Origin: Actinomycetota bacterium
Lineage (GTDB): Bacteria; Actinomycetota; Acidimicrobiia; Acidimicrobiales; Iamiaceae
DNA length: 12,977 nt
Assembly: GCA_017882935.1 (NCBI GenBank)
Contig: JADGOP010000020.1
Coordinates: 1 to 12,977 of the forward strand
Direction: 5' to 3'
The notes below the pieces were generated by a model. That model saw only the letters and a program-made list of their open reading frames with translations, was not told the origin of the DNA and searched no databases. Positions 1 to 6,403 of the stretch are shown here, piece after piece (within the stretch, counting starts at the first letter, position 1; the number at the start of each line of letters is the position of its first letter). A program made the position numbers and the translations under genes.

Positions 1-943
1 CCGCCACCTCCTTCGCCGCGTCACGACCTGCATCGAGCAGCCAGGCCGCGTGCAGGGTGGTGAGGCGGATCGCCTGGGTGTCGATGAAGGCGTTGGCCGC
101 GCGCTGCCCGACGGCCTGGAAGGTCGCGATCGGCCGCCCGAACTGCTCGCGGGTGCTGGTGTAGTCGGCGGTGAGCTTCAGGGCGGCCTCGGCCACCCCC
201 GTCATGAACGCGCCGATGCCCACCATGGCGTGCTGCCGCGCGAACACCACCGCGGTGGCGTCGCCGTCGAGCGGTCCGACGAGGGCGTCGGCGCCCACAC
301 GGGCCCCGTCGAGCTCGACCATGGCCTCCGGGACGCGTGACACGGTGTCCTGCCGGCTGACCGTGACGCCGGCCTGCGCGGGATCGACCAGGAAGAGGCC
401 GACCTCGCCGGTGGGCGTCGACGCGGCCACGAGCACCCGGTCGGCCACCAGGCCGGCGGGCACGCAGACCTTGGTGCCGGTGATCACCCAGCCGTCGCCG
501 TCGGGGCTGGCGACCGTGGTCGGGTGCAGCGGGTCGCCGAGCGCCTCGACGAGCGCGGCGGTGAGCACCACGTCGCCGGCCACCACGCCCGGCAACCAGG
601 CAGCCTGCTGCTCCGGCGTGCCGAAGTGGGCGAGCGCCGGCACTGCGTAGGCGACCGTGGCGAGCAACGGTACGGGAGCCACCGTGCGCCCGGCCTGCTC
701 GAGCAGCTCGCAGGCCTCGACCAGGCCCAGGCCCGAGCCGCTGTGGTCGCCGTGGCCTGATCCGGGCACGTTGAGGCCCAGCAGGTTGGCCTCCGCGAGC
801 GCGGCCCACAGCTCGGGATCGGAGCCGGTCCAGGCGGGGTCGTCCTCGAGGGTGCGCAGCCGCTCGGGCGTGGCGTGCTTGGCGAGGATCTGGGCAGCCA
901 GGTCGGCGATGGCCACCTGCTCGTCGGTACGTGAGAAGTCCAT
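1..943 (-). CDS. Acyl-CoA dehydrogenase, FadE28/ChsE1-like non-catalytic subunit (C-terminus cut by window edge)
   Basis: Reading leftward from ATG at 943, 314 residues are open to the window edge with no stop, so the C-terminus is missing. The protein begins MDFSRTDEQVAIAD and has the acyl-CoA dehydrogenase layout: a helical N-domain, a middle beta domain (TGTKVCVPAG near 155-164) and a C-terminal FAD-contacting motif, REQFGRPIATFQ, at 265-276. Where a catalytic acyl-CoA dehydrogenase has its Glu-Arg pair, this protein reads ARQHAMVG (about 235-242) with no glutamate. That and the overall pattern resemble FadE28/ChsE1, which is inactive alone and pairs with a FadE29-type subunit. The start follows the upstream gene's TAG stop by 8 nt, with AGGAG overlapping that stop region, so the two are co-transcribed. 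The FAD-dependent dehydrogenase family is near certain; the steroid-type subunit role is inferred from remembered family sequences. Confidence 0.9.
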   Translation of the reverse strand, partial: MDFSRTDEQVAIADLAAQILAKHATPERLRTLEDDPAWTGSDPELWAALAEANLLGLNVPGSGHGDHSGSGLGLVEACELLEQAGRTVAPVPLLATVAYAVPALAHFGTPEQQAAWLPGVVAGDVVLTAALVEALGDPLHPTTVASPDGDGWVITGTKVCVPAGLVADRVLVAASTPTGEVGLFLVDPAQAGVTVSRQDTVSRVPEAMVELDGARVGADALVGPLDGDATAVVFARQHAMVGIGAFMTGVAEAALKLTADYTSTREQFGRPIATFQAVGQRAANAFIDTQAIRLTTLHAAWLLDAGRDAAKEVA

Positions 944-951
944 GGCTGCTC

Positions 952-2127
952 CTAGCGCTTCGCCATCGGCATGCCGAGGCCGAACACGTCGATCAGGTCT
1001 CGTTGGATCTCGTTCGTGCCGCCGCCGAAGGTGAGGATCGTCAGGCCGCGGTACATGCTCTCGAGCCGCGACCGCAGCAGCGCGCCCGGCGTGTCGCGCT
1101 TGAGGTAGCCGGGCTCGCCCAGCACCTCGAGCAGCAGGTTGATGGCGTCCATGTAGTGCTCGGTGCCGAACACCTTGGTGGTGCTGGCGTCGGCGACGGA
1201 GAGCGCTCCCTCCTCGGCCTGCCAGGCGACCTTCCAGTTCATGAGCCGCAGGAAGTCGAAGCCGGCGTGCGCCTTGGCGAGGTTGACCTGCACCCAGGGC
1301 TCGTCGATGACGCGGCTGCCGTCGGCGCGCAGCGTGGTCTGCGCCCAGTGGCGCACCTCGAGGAGATGGCGGTCGACCATGCCGGGGCTGCAGATGGTGA
1401 CGCGCTCGTGGTTGAGCTGGTTGGTGATGAGCGTCCAGCCGTTGTTCTCGCCGCCGACGAGGTTCGCCGCGGGGACGCGCACGTCGTCGTAGAACACCGC
1501 GGCGATGTCGTGCTCGCCGATGAGGTCGAGCGTGCGGATCTCGATGCCGGGGGTGTCCATCGGCACGATGATCATGGACAGGCCCTGGTGCTTCTTCACC
1601 TCGGGGTTGGTGCGCACCGCCAGCCAGCAGTAGTCGGCGTCGTTGGCCAGGCTGGTCCACATCTTCTGGCCGTTGATGATGTAGTCGTCGCCGTCGCGGA
1701 CCGCCGTCGTGCGCAGGGCGGCGAGGTCGGTGCCCGCGCCGGGCTCGCTGTAGCCGATGCAGAAGTGGATGTCGCCGGCCAGGATCGGTGGCAGGAAGCG
1801 GTCCTTCTGCTCGTCGGTGCCGAAGTTCATGATGGTCGGCCCGACGGTGTTGATGGTGAGCATCGGGACCGGCGCCCCGGCCCGCATCGACTCGTCGAAG
1901 AAGATGAACTGCTCCATCGGGCCGCGACCCTGGCCGCCGTACTCCTTGGGCCAGCCGATGCCGAGCCAGCCGTCGGTGGCCATCTGCTTGACCACGCGGC
2001 GCATCACCGGGCCGATGCCGCGGCCGGTGGAGAGCTGGCGCTCGGTGTCGGGATCGAGCAGCTCGGCGTAGTACTCACGCAGCTCGCGCCGCAGCGCTTC
2101 CTGCTCGTCGGTGTAGGCGATGCGCAT
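952..2127 (-). CDS. Acyl-CoA dehydrogenase, FadE29/ChsE2-like catalytic subunit
   Basis: 391 residues starting MRIAYTDEQEALRREL. The frame stays open further upstream, but that extension runs antisense into the FKBP gene and does not look like protein, so ATG 2127 is chosen (a GGGGG tract lies just upstream). Family features are WPKEYGG at 59-65, the FAD/substrate motif GYSEPGAGTDLAALRT at 125-140, NGQKMWTS at 152-159, and the C-terminal GGGTNEIQRDLI. Glu241 in LNHERV is the expected catalytic base, at the same place as in mycobacterial FadE29/ChsE2. The product should be the FAD-dependent catalytic half of a heteromeric enzyme that introduces an alpha-beta double bond into an acyl-CoA, with the downstream gene as partner. 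In mycobacteria such pairs act on shortened steroid side-chain CoA esters. A KstR-type operator lies 63 bp upstream. The substrate is inferred. Confidence 0.93.
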   Translation of the reverse strand: MRIAYTDEQEALRRELREYYAELLDPDTERQLSTGRGIGPVMRRVVKQMATDGWLGIGWPKEYGGQGRGPMEQFIFFDESMRAGAPVPMLTINTVGPTIMNFGTDEQKDRFLPPILAGDIHFCIGYSEPGAGTDLAALRTTAVRDGDDYIINGQKMWTSLANDADYCWLAVRTNPEVKKHQGLSMIIVPMDTPGIEIRTLDLIGEHDIAAVFYDDVRVPAANLVGGENNGWTLITNQLNHERVTICSPGMVDRHLLEVRHWAQTTLRADGSRVIDEPWVQVNLAKAHAGFDFLRLMNWKVAWQAEEGALSVADASTTKVFGTEHYMDAINLLLEVLGEPGYLKRDTPGALLRSRLESMYRGLTILTFGGGTNEIQRDLIDVFGLGMPMAKR

Positions 2128-2189
2128 CGATACCCCCGGTCTCGTCGCTGTCGGGCACCGGACGTGGGCACGGCCCCGGACCTCAGCGT

Positions 2190-2203
2190 TAGAACACGTT
2201 CTA
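2190..2203. promoter_or_regulatory. KstR-type operator palindrome
   Basis: TAGAACACGTTCTA is an inverted repeat with 6-bp arms (TAGAAC/GTTCTA) and a 2-nt centre. It fits the published KstR consensus TnnAACnnGTTnnA at every fixed position. KstR is the TetR-family repressor of cholesterol catabolism in mycobacteria and rhodococci. The site lies 63 bp before the FadE29-like gene and 54 bp before the divergent FKBP gene, so it could control either or both. The protein that binds it is not encoded in this window. Confidence 0.75.
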
Positions 2204-2243
2204 CCGCATCGGCGGCCGGCGCGCGCCCTCGTGGACCCGCCGG

Positions 2244-2249
2244 TAGCCT
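2244..2249 (+). promoter_or_regulatory. -10 box of a leaderless-type promoter for the FKBP gene
   Basis: TAGCCT fits the actinobacterial -10 pattern TANNNT and ends 7 nt before the ATG at 2257. There is no purine-rich ribosome binding site in between. This arrangement suggests transcription starts at or next to the A of the start codon, giving a leaderless mRNA. No clear -35 is seen. Inferred from pattern only. Confidence 0.4.
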
Positions 2250-2256
2250 CGGCCGG

Positions 2257-2625
2257 ATGCCCAAGCCAGACGTCACCATCCCAGCGGAACCCGCCCCCAC
2301 CGAGCTCCAGATCGACGACCTGTCGGTCGGCGACGGCGAGGAGGCCACCCCCGGTCGCAACGTCGAGGTGCACTACGTCGGCGTCGGCTGGTCGAACGGC
2401 ACGCAGTTCGACGCCTCGTGGGACCGCGGCGACACCTTCTCGTTCCGCCTCGGCGGTCGCCAGGTGATCGACGGTTGGGACCAGGGCGTGGCCGGCATGC
2501 GCGTCGGCGGGCGTCGGCGCCTCACCATCCCGCCCCACCTGGGCTACGGCGAGCGCGGCGCCGGTGGGGTCATCGGCCCCAACGAGACGCTGGTGTTCGT
2601 GGTCGACCTGCTCTCGGTGAGCTGA
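2257..2625 (+). CDS. FKBP-type peptidyl-prolyl cis-trans isomerase
   Basis: 122 residues, the usual length of a single-domain cytoplasmic FKBP; no signal peptide is visible. The domain covers about 35-122 with the standard active-site residues: Tyr40 in VHYVG, Phe51-Asp52 in TQFDAS, Val70-Ile71 and Trp74 in GRQVIDGWDQG, Tyr97 in PPHLGYGERG, and Phe114 in LVFVVDLL. The enzyme catalyses cis-trans isomerisation of X-Pro bonds and helps folding. The first 34 residues are a short charged/Pro-rich lead-in. The longer open frame upstream is antisense to the acyl-CoA dehydrogenase gene and is not coding. The gene shares its upstream region, including the KstR-type palindrome, with that operon. It converges on the VOC gene with only 20 bp between the stops. 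Confidence 0.95.
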   Translation: MPKPDVTIPAEPAPTELQIDDLSVGDGEEATPGRNVEVHYVGVGWSNGTQFDASWDRGDTFSFRLGGRQVIDGWDQGVAGMRVGGRRRLTIPPHLGYGERGAGGVIGPNETLVFVVDLLSVS

Positions 2626-2645
2626 CCGCGCGGCCTCCGGGTACG

Positions 2646-3095
2646 TCAGCCGGGGAGCTGCATCAGCTCGATGCGCACGCCGTTCGGGTCGGTGCAGTAC
2701 ACGAAGTCGAGCTGGGCCCCGTGGAAGTCGATGGTGGTGCGCGTGTCGTCGAGGACGGTGCCGCCGAAGCGCGCGATGTCGGCGGCGACCGCGTCGATGT
2801 CGTCGACGCGCAGTGACAGGTGGGTGAGGCCGAGCTTGTTCACCGGACGGCGCTCGGGCTCGCCCCCCGCGGGCGGCTCGACGAAGTGGAGCAGCTCGAT
2901 CGACGTGGTGCCCAGCGCGATGAAGCGGGACTGCAGCGTGACGTGGTCGAGCTCCATCAGTCGGGCGTAGTCGTCGCCGACGTCGTGCGACATGGTGGGC
3001 TCGAAGCCGAGGCCCTGGCAGTAGAAGGCCAGCGACTGGTCGAGGTCGGTGACGCAGAGCCCGAAGTGGGAGAAGGCCTGGACGTGGCTGCTCAC
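2646..3095 (-). CDS. VOC-superfamily (glyoxalase/bleomycin-resistance fold) metalloprotein
   Basis: 149 residues with the paired beta-alpha-beta-beta-beta modules of the vicinal oxygen chelate family. The four expected metal ligands are present: His10 (FSHFGL), Glu67 (SIELLH), His92 (LTHLSL) and Glu143 (RIELMQ). It should therefore bind a divalent metal. The spacing resembles methylmalonyl-CoA epimerase and lactoylglutathione lyase-like members, but the reaction cannot be assigned from sequence. The start is a GTG overlapping the stop of the phosphotransferase gene by 4 nt (GTGA), which points to translational coupling and a shared job or substrate. No terminator is seen in the 20-bp gap before the convergent FKBP gene. 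Confidence 0.88.
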   Translation of the reverse strand: MSSHVQAFSHFGLCVTDLDQSLAFYCQGLGFEPTMSHDVGDDYARLMELDHVTLQSRFIALGTTSIELLHFVEPPAGGEPERRPVNKLGLTHLSLRVDDIDAVAADIARFGGTVLDDTRTTIDFHGAQLDFVYCTDPNGVRIELMQLPG

Positions 3096-4231
3096 AACTT
3101 CGTCCAGTAGGTGCCGTCGATCATCTGCTCGAGGGTGGCCCGGTGCATGATCATGTCGTCGGGGTCGTCGGGCATGGTGCCCTCACCGGCGGCGATCTGG
3201 CGCTGCTGGATGCGGCTCATGATGATGCCGTGCCGCAGCGCCGCGTAGAGCATGTAGAAGTGCGGGTCGCGGACCTGCACGCCGGACGCCTGCTCGTAGG
3301 TGGCCACCACGTCGTCGCGGCGCATGAAGTCCGGCAGCCCCGGCATCGCCATCTGCTCGGTGAGGTCCTGGAAGAAGCGGTGGAGGAACATCATCCACCC
3401 CAGGTCGATCTCACGCGGGCCGGTGGCCGCCATCTCCCAGTCGAGCACGCCCACGGGCTCGAAGTCGCGGTACAGCACGTTGCCGATGCGGGCGTCGCCC
3501 CACAGCAGCACCGGCGTGTCGGTGTCGTCGGGCCAGTTCTCGTCCATCCAGGCGAAGCAGCGCTCGATGAGCGGCTGGCGCACCCCCTGCCCGGCCACCC
3601 ACTCGTAGTAGCCCCAGATCTCGTTCACGTGGCGGCGCAGCGCGGTGTCGCCCTCGTGCGGGAACTCGAGGAACGTGAGGTCGGCGTTGGCGGTGTCGAC
3701 CTCGTGCAGGGCGGCCAGTGCGCGCACGGTGGAGTCCTGGAGCTTGCGCTGGTCGTCGGGCGAGGCATCGGCCAGCCAGTTGTCGCCGAACGTGTACGGC
3801 ATCACGTCGGGCGGGACCTGGCCCTCGATGCGGGCCATCACGAAGAACGGCGATCCCACCGCGGCGCTGTCGGGCTCGAGCCAGAGCGCGGGTGGGACGG
3901 GGACCGCGGTGCGCTCGGCGACGAGGCGGATCACCTGGAACTGCTTGGGGAAGTCGTAGCTCGGGAACACCGGCGTGGCGGTGTCCTCGGGCGCGAGCCG
4001 GGCCACGCAGGGCCGCACGACGCGCTCGCCGTCCTCGACCACCGACAGGTCGAAGAGCACCGTGTCGCTCGACATGCCGTTGCTCTCGGGCACGACCAGG
4101 GCCGAGACCCGCGGCTCGGCGTCGGCGGGCAGCTGGCCCTGGAGCCAGGCGTCGAGCTGGCCGCGCAGCGCCTCGTAGTCGCGGGTCCACTGTCGCGGCG
4201 CCGGCGTGTCGGTGGCGGCTTCGTCGGTCAT
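3092..4231 (-). CDS. APH-like phosphotransferase (ACAD10/11-kinase-like family)
   Basis: 379 residues, starting MTDEAATDTP after a GGGGGA ribosome binding site; the frame continues upstream but only as antisense of the dehydrogenase gene. It has the aminoglycoside-phosphotransferase/choline-kinase fold signature: a nucleotide loop SNGMSSDTVLF at 50-60, the catalytic loop LWGDARIGNVLY at 243-254 (Asp246, Asn251), and the metal-binding LDWEMAATGPREIDLGW from 263 (Asp264). The usual loop histidine is replaced by Trp244, common in the actinobacterial 'phosphotransferase family' proteins found near fadE genes. The likely role is phosphorylation of a small hydroxylated metabolite rather than drug resistance. 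Relatives fused to acyl-CoA dehydrogenase in ACAD10/11 act on hydroxyacyl-CoA substrates. It is coupled to the downstream VOC gene by a GTGA overlap. The substrate is unknown. Confidence 0.88.
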   Translation of the reverse strand: MTDEAATDTPAPRQWTRDYEALRGQLDAWLQGQLPADAEPRVSALVVPESNGMSSDTVLFDLSVVEDGERVVRPCVARLAPEDTATPVFPSYDFPKQFQVIRLVAERTAVPVPPALWLEPDSAAVGSPFFVMARIEGQVPPDVMPYTFGDNWLADASPDDQRKLQDSTVRALAALHEVDTANADLTFLEFPHEGDTALRRHVNEIWGYYEWVAGQGVRQPLIERCFAWMDENWPDDTDTPVLLWGDARIGNVLYRDFEPVGVLDWEMAATGPREIDLGWMMFLHRFFQDLTEQMAMPGLPDFMRRDDVVATYEQASGVQVRDPHFYMLYAALRHGIIMSRIQQRQIAAGEGTMPDDPDDMIMHRATLEQMIDGTYWTKL

Positions 4232-4275
4232 CGGTGTCCCCCTGGACGTTTCCCCTGTGGAAGCTCCCGGAGCGG

Positions 4276-4305
4276 GCAGTCGGACCGCCGACGCGATCCG
4301 ACTGC
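4276..4305. promoter_or_regulatory. Inverted repeat in the divergent promoter region
   Basis: Perfect 9-bp arms GCAGTCGGA (4276-4284) and TCCGACTGC (4297-4305) flank a 12-nt spacer. They lie in the 150-bp gap between the divergent phosphotransferase (start 4231) and alcohol dehydrogenase (start 4382) genes. The site could be an operator or a leader stem-loop. A second short palindrome, GCACGTGC, sits at 4327-4334. No regulator family is assigned. Confidence 0.4.
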
Positions 4306-4381
4306 TCCAGGACCGCCGCCTTCCTAGCACGTGCGATGCTGAGCGCCACCCGTCACCCCCCCCGACCCCGAAGGGACCGCC

Positions 4382-5431
4382 GTGCGCGCCTACCGCATCC
4401 TCGACTGGCAGCAGGGCCCGCAGTTCGCCGAGGCGCCGGTGCCGCGGCCGGGACCGGGCCAGGTGCTGGTGCGCGTGGCCGCCAACGGCCTGTGCCACTC
4501 CGACGCCATGATGAGCCAGGTGCCCGAGGAGTTCGGCCGGCAGCTGGGCTGGGAGGTGCCGTTCACGCTCGGTCACGAGGTCGGCGGCTGGGTGTGGGAC
4601 CTGGCCGACGACGTCGAGGGGCTGGGCAGCGGCGACGCCGTGGCCCTGGTGTCGGCCCACTCGTGCGGCACGTGCCACGAGTGCCTCCGTGGTCGCGACA
4701 GCATCTGCACCTCGTCGACGTTCGGCCGGGGCTTCGGGCGCGACGGCGGCCTCGCACCGTTCGTGCTCGCGGCCAGCGTGCGCGAGATCGTCCCGCTGCG
4801 GTCCGTCGACCCCGTCATCGCCGGGCCCCTGACCGACGCCGGCGCCACCTCGTACCACGCCGTCAAGCGGGTGCTCCCCCGGCTCGAGCCGGGCTCCACC
4901 GCGGTCGTGATCGGCGCCGGAGGTGGGCTCGGCAGCTTCGCGGTGCAGTTCCTCCGGGCCCTGTCGCCGGCGCGGGTCGTGGCTGTCGACACCGCCGACG
5001 ACCGGCTGGCGTTCGCCACCTCACTGGGTGCCCACGAGTCGGTCATCGGGGTCGACGCGGCCACGGCTCCCACCATCCTTGAGCTGACCGACGGCGACGG
5101 CGCCGCCGCGGTGCTCGACTTCGTGGGCATCGACGCCACCATCGAGGCCGGCCTGGCCGCCACCCGCATGGCCGGGGCCTTCGCCGTGGTCGGGGCCGCG
5201 GGCGGCACCTTCCGTCGGCCCTGGTACGGGGGGCTGCCGCGCGAGGCCGACGTGTTCACGTTCCAGGGCTCGAACATCGCCGACGTGCACGACGTGGTGG
5301 CGCTCGCCGAGCGCGGGCTCGTGCAGAGCGTCGTCGCGCGCTTCGACTTCGACGACGTCGCGCAGGCCTACGAGCAGCTCGAGCACGGCGAGCTCCACGG
5401 CCGCGCCGTGGTCATCCCCGATGAGGTCTGA
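4382..5431 (+). CDS. Zinc-dependent alcohol dehydrogenase (MDR family)
   Basis: 349 residues from a GTG start preceded by AAGGGA. The medium-chain dehydrogenase layout is complete. The catalytic zinc site is Cys38 (GLCHSD) with GHE at 64-66, and the structural zinc cysteines are 95, 98, 101 and 109 (HSCGTCHECLRGRDSIC). The Rossmann motif GAGGGLG is at 178-184, followed by Asp203 at the end of strand two (VVAVD), which favours NAD over NADP. It should oxidise an alcohol or reduce an aldehyde with NAD(H); the substrate is not determinable. The gene stands alone, divergent from the phosphotransferase gene, and ends just before a strong palindrome that likely stops transcription. A low-complexity frame overlapping it is a shadow. 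Confidence 0.93.
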   Translation: MRAYRILDWQQGPQFAEAPVPRPGPGQVLVRVAANGLCHSDAMMSQVPEEFGRQLGWEVPFTLGHEVGGWVWDLADDVEGLGSGDAVALVSAHSCGTCHECLRGRDSICTSSTFGRGFGRDGGLAPFVLAASVREIVPLRSVDPVIAGPLTDAGATSYHAVKRVLPRLEPGSTAVVIGAGGGLGSFAVQFLRALSPARVVAVDTADDRLAFATSLGAHESVIGVDAATAPTILELTDGDGAAAVLDFVGIDATIEAGLAATRMAGAFAVVGAAGGTFRRPWYGGLPREADVFTFQGSNIADVHDVVALAERGLVQSVVARFDFDDVAQAYEQLEHGELHGRAVVIPDEV

Positions 5432-5445
5432 CCCCCCGCCCCCAG

Positions 5446-5498
5446 CCGTTCTTTGAAGGGAATACCCCCTCTGAGGGGGTATTCCCTTCAAAGAACGG
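5446..5498. terminator. Perfect 53-bp palindrome, probable bidirectional terminator
   Basis: The arms 5446-5471 and 5473-5498 are perfect reverse complements over 26 bp around a single central base (5472). As RNA this gives about 24 bp of stem with a TCTGA loop. It sits 15 bp after the alcohol dehydrogenase stop and 27 bp before the stop of the convergent SCO6745-like gene, the place expected for a shared terminator. The arms contain A/T-richer stretches (TTCTTTGAAGGGAATA), unlike the surrounding DNA. No U tract follows. It may instead be a copy of a dispersed palindromic repeat. Confidence 0.7.
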
Positions 5499-5524
5499 GT
5501 TGGGGGGGGAAGGGTGGAGGGTCT

Positions 5525-6385
5525 TCAGCCGAGGGGGCTGGAGGCGGCGCCCATGTTGGCGCCGACGATGGCCCGGCTCCAGGGACGGGCCAGGCGCCGC
5601 AGCTCGTCGCAGCGGTCGTCACCGAGGGCCGTGTAGGGGCGCACCGACAGGCGGTCGGTGTCGTCCTCGACCCGCTGGCGGTGGGCCCGGCCGGCGTCGT
5701 TGAGGGCCAGCTCACCGTCGACCAGCCAGCCGCGGGACCGGACGCGCTCGACGGCCTCGTCCCAGTGGTCGTCGGGCCAGCTGCGGGTGAGGCGGAGCAT
5801 GGCGGTGGGTGCCTCCCCGGTGGCGGCGTGCACCACCAGTGACTCGACGGGGCCGACGTCTGCGGTGAGCAGCGCGGCGACGTGGCCGTCGCCCCGGAAC
5901 TCGCGCAGCAGCGTCTGCCCGTGCCACAGCACGAGGTGCGGCTGCTCGGGCCAGTCGAGCGAGGCGTGCGCGGCGAACAGCGGACGGCCCTGCGGTCGCT
6001 CGCAGCCGTGCTCGGCGGCGATGCGCACCAGCTCCGCGGCACGGGCCATCTCGGGCGAGCCCACTGCGTCTCCCAGCACGCGGCGCAGCGCACCGTCGGC
6101 CGCGCGGAGGCGCGCTTCGACCATGGCCTCCGGGGTGGTGATGTCCCAGGCGGCCGGGATCACCGACGCGACCAACGAGGGGTTGAAGTTGTAGAAGGTG
6201 GCGACCACCAGCTCGGCCGAGGCCGGCCCCAACGCTGCGGCGCGGGAGGCGAAGTAGCCCATCACCCCCTTGACCCCGAGCTCCGCGTAGGCCTCGCCCG
6301 CCTCGATGGCGAAGTAGATGAGCGAGTGGCAGGGCTCGACGGTGCGCCAGGTCTTGCGGGCCACGAGCGGGGAGACGGGTTCCAT
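5525..6385 (-). CDS. SCO6745-like conserved actinobacterial protein
   Basis: 286 residues from ATG 6385, 18 bp after the SDR stop, so probably in one operon with it. Conserved-looking blocks are KTWRTVEPCHSLIYF (11-25), GYFASRAAALG (43-53) and TFYNFNPSLV (63-72), which match my memory of the SCO6745 family. That family is widespread in actinomycetes and has no firm biochemical function. The C-terminal half (about 140-286) has alternating helices and short strands resembling winged-helix folds, with RLTRSWPDDHW and GRAHRQRVEDDTDRL, so it may bind a ligand or nucleic acid. There is no signal peptide or membrane segment. Being a real, conserved gene is well supported by codon usage and spacing; the family name is from recall and the role is unknown. 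Confidence 0.75.
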   Translation of the reverse strand: MEPVSPLVARKTWRTVEPCHSLIYFAIEAGEAYAELGVKGVMGYFASRAAALGPASAELVVATFYNFNPSLVASVIPAAWDITTPEAMVEARLRAADGALRRVLGDAVGSPEMARAAELVRIAAEHGCERPQGRPLFAAHASLDWPEQPHLVLWHGQTLLREFRGDGHVAALLTADVGPVESLVVHAATGEAPTAMLRLTRSWPDDHWDEAVERVRSRGWLVDGELALNDAGRAHRQRVEDDTDRLSVRPYTALGDDRCDELRRLARPWSRAIVGANMGAASSPLG

Positions 6386-6403
6386 GGTGGCGAAGGGTAG
6401 GCC

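Noticed and set aside
21..809. Minus-strand 262-residue open frame
   Set aside because: Arg/Gly/Pro-rich out-of-frame reading of the left-edge acyl-CoA dehydrogenase, whose true frame runs open through the window edge.
931..2625. 564-residue plus-strand open frame running into the FKBP frame
   Set aside because: All but the last 122 codons is antisense to the acyl-CoA dehydrogenase gene, with repetitive Val/Ala/Gly/Asp/His-rich shadow composition. The recognisable FKBP protein starts at 2257.
3143..4327. 394-residue plus-strand open frame opposite the phosphotransferase gene
   Set aside because: Antisense shadow rich in Val, His, Gly and Leu with no domain signature. The minus strand carries clear APH-family motifs.
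5021..5842. Mirror-image open frames starting MKGIPP on both strands
   Set aside because: Both starts come from the two arms of the 53-bp palindrome and do not represent genes.
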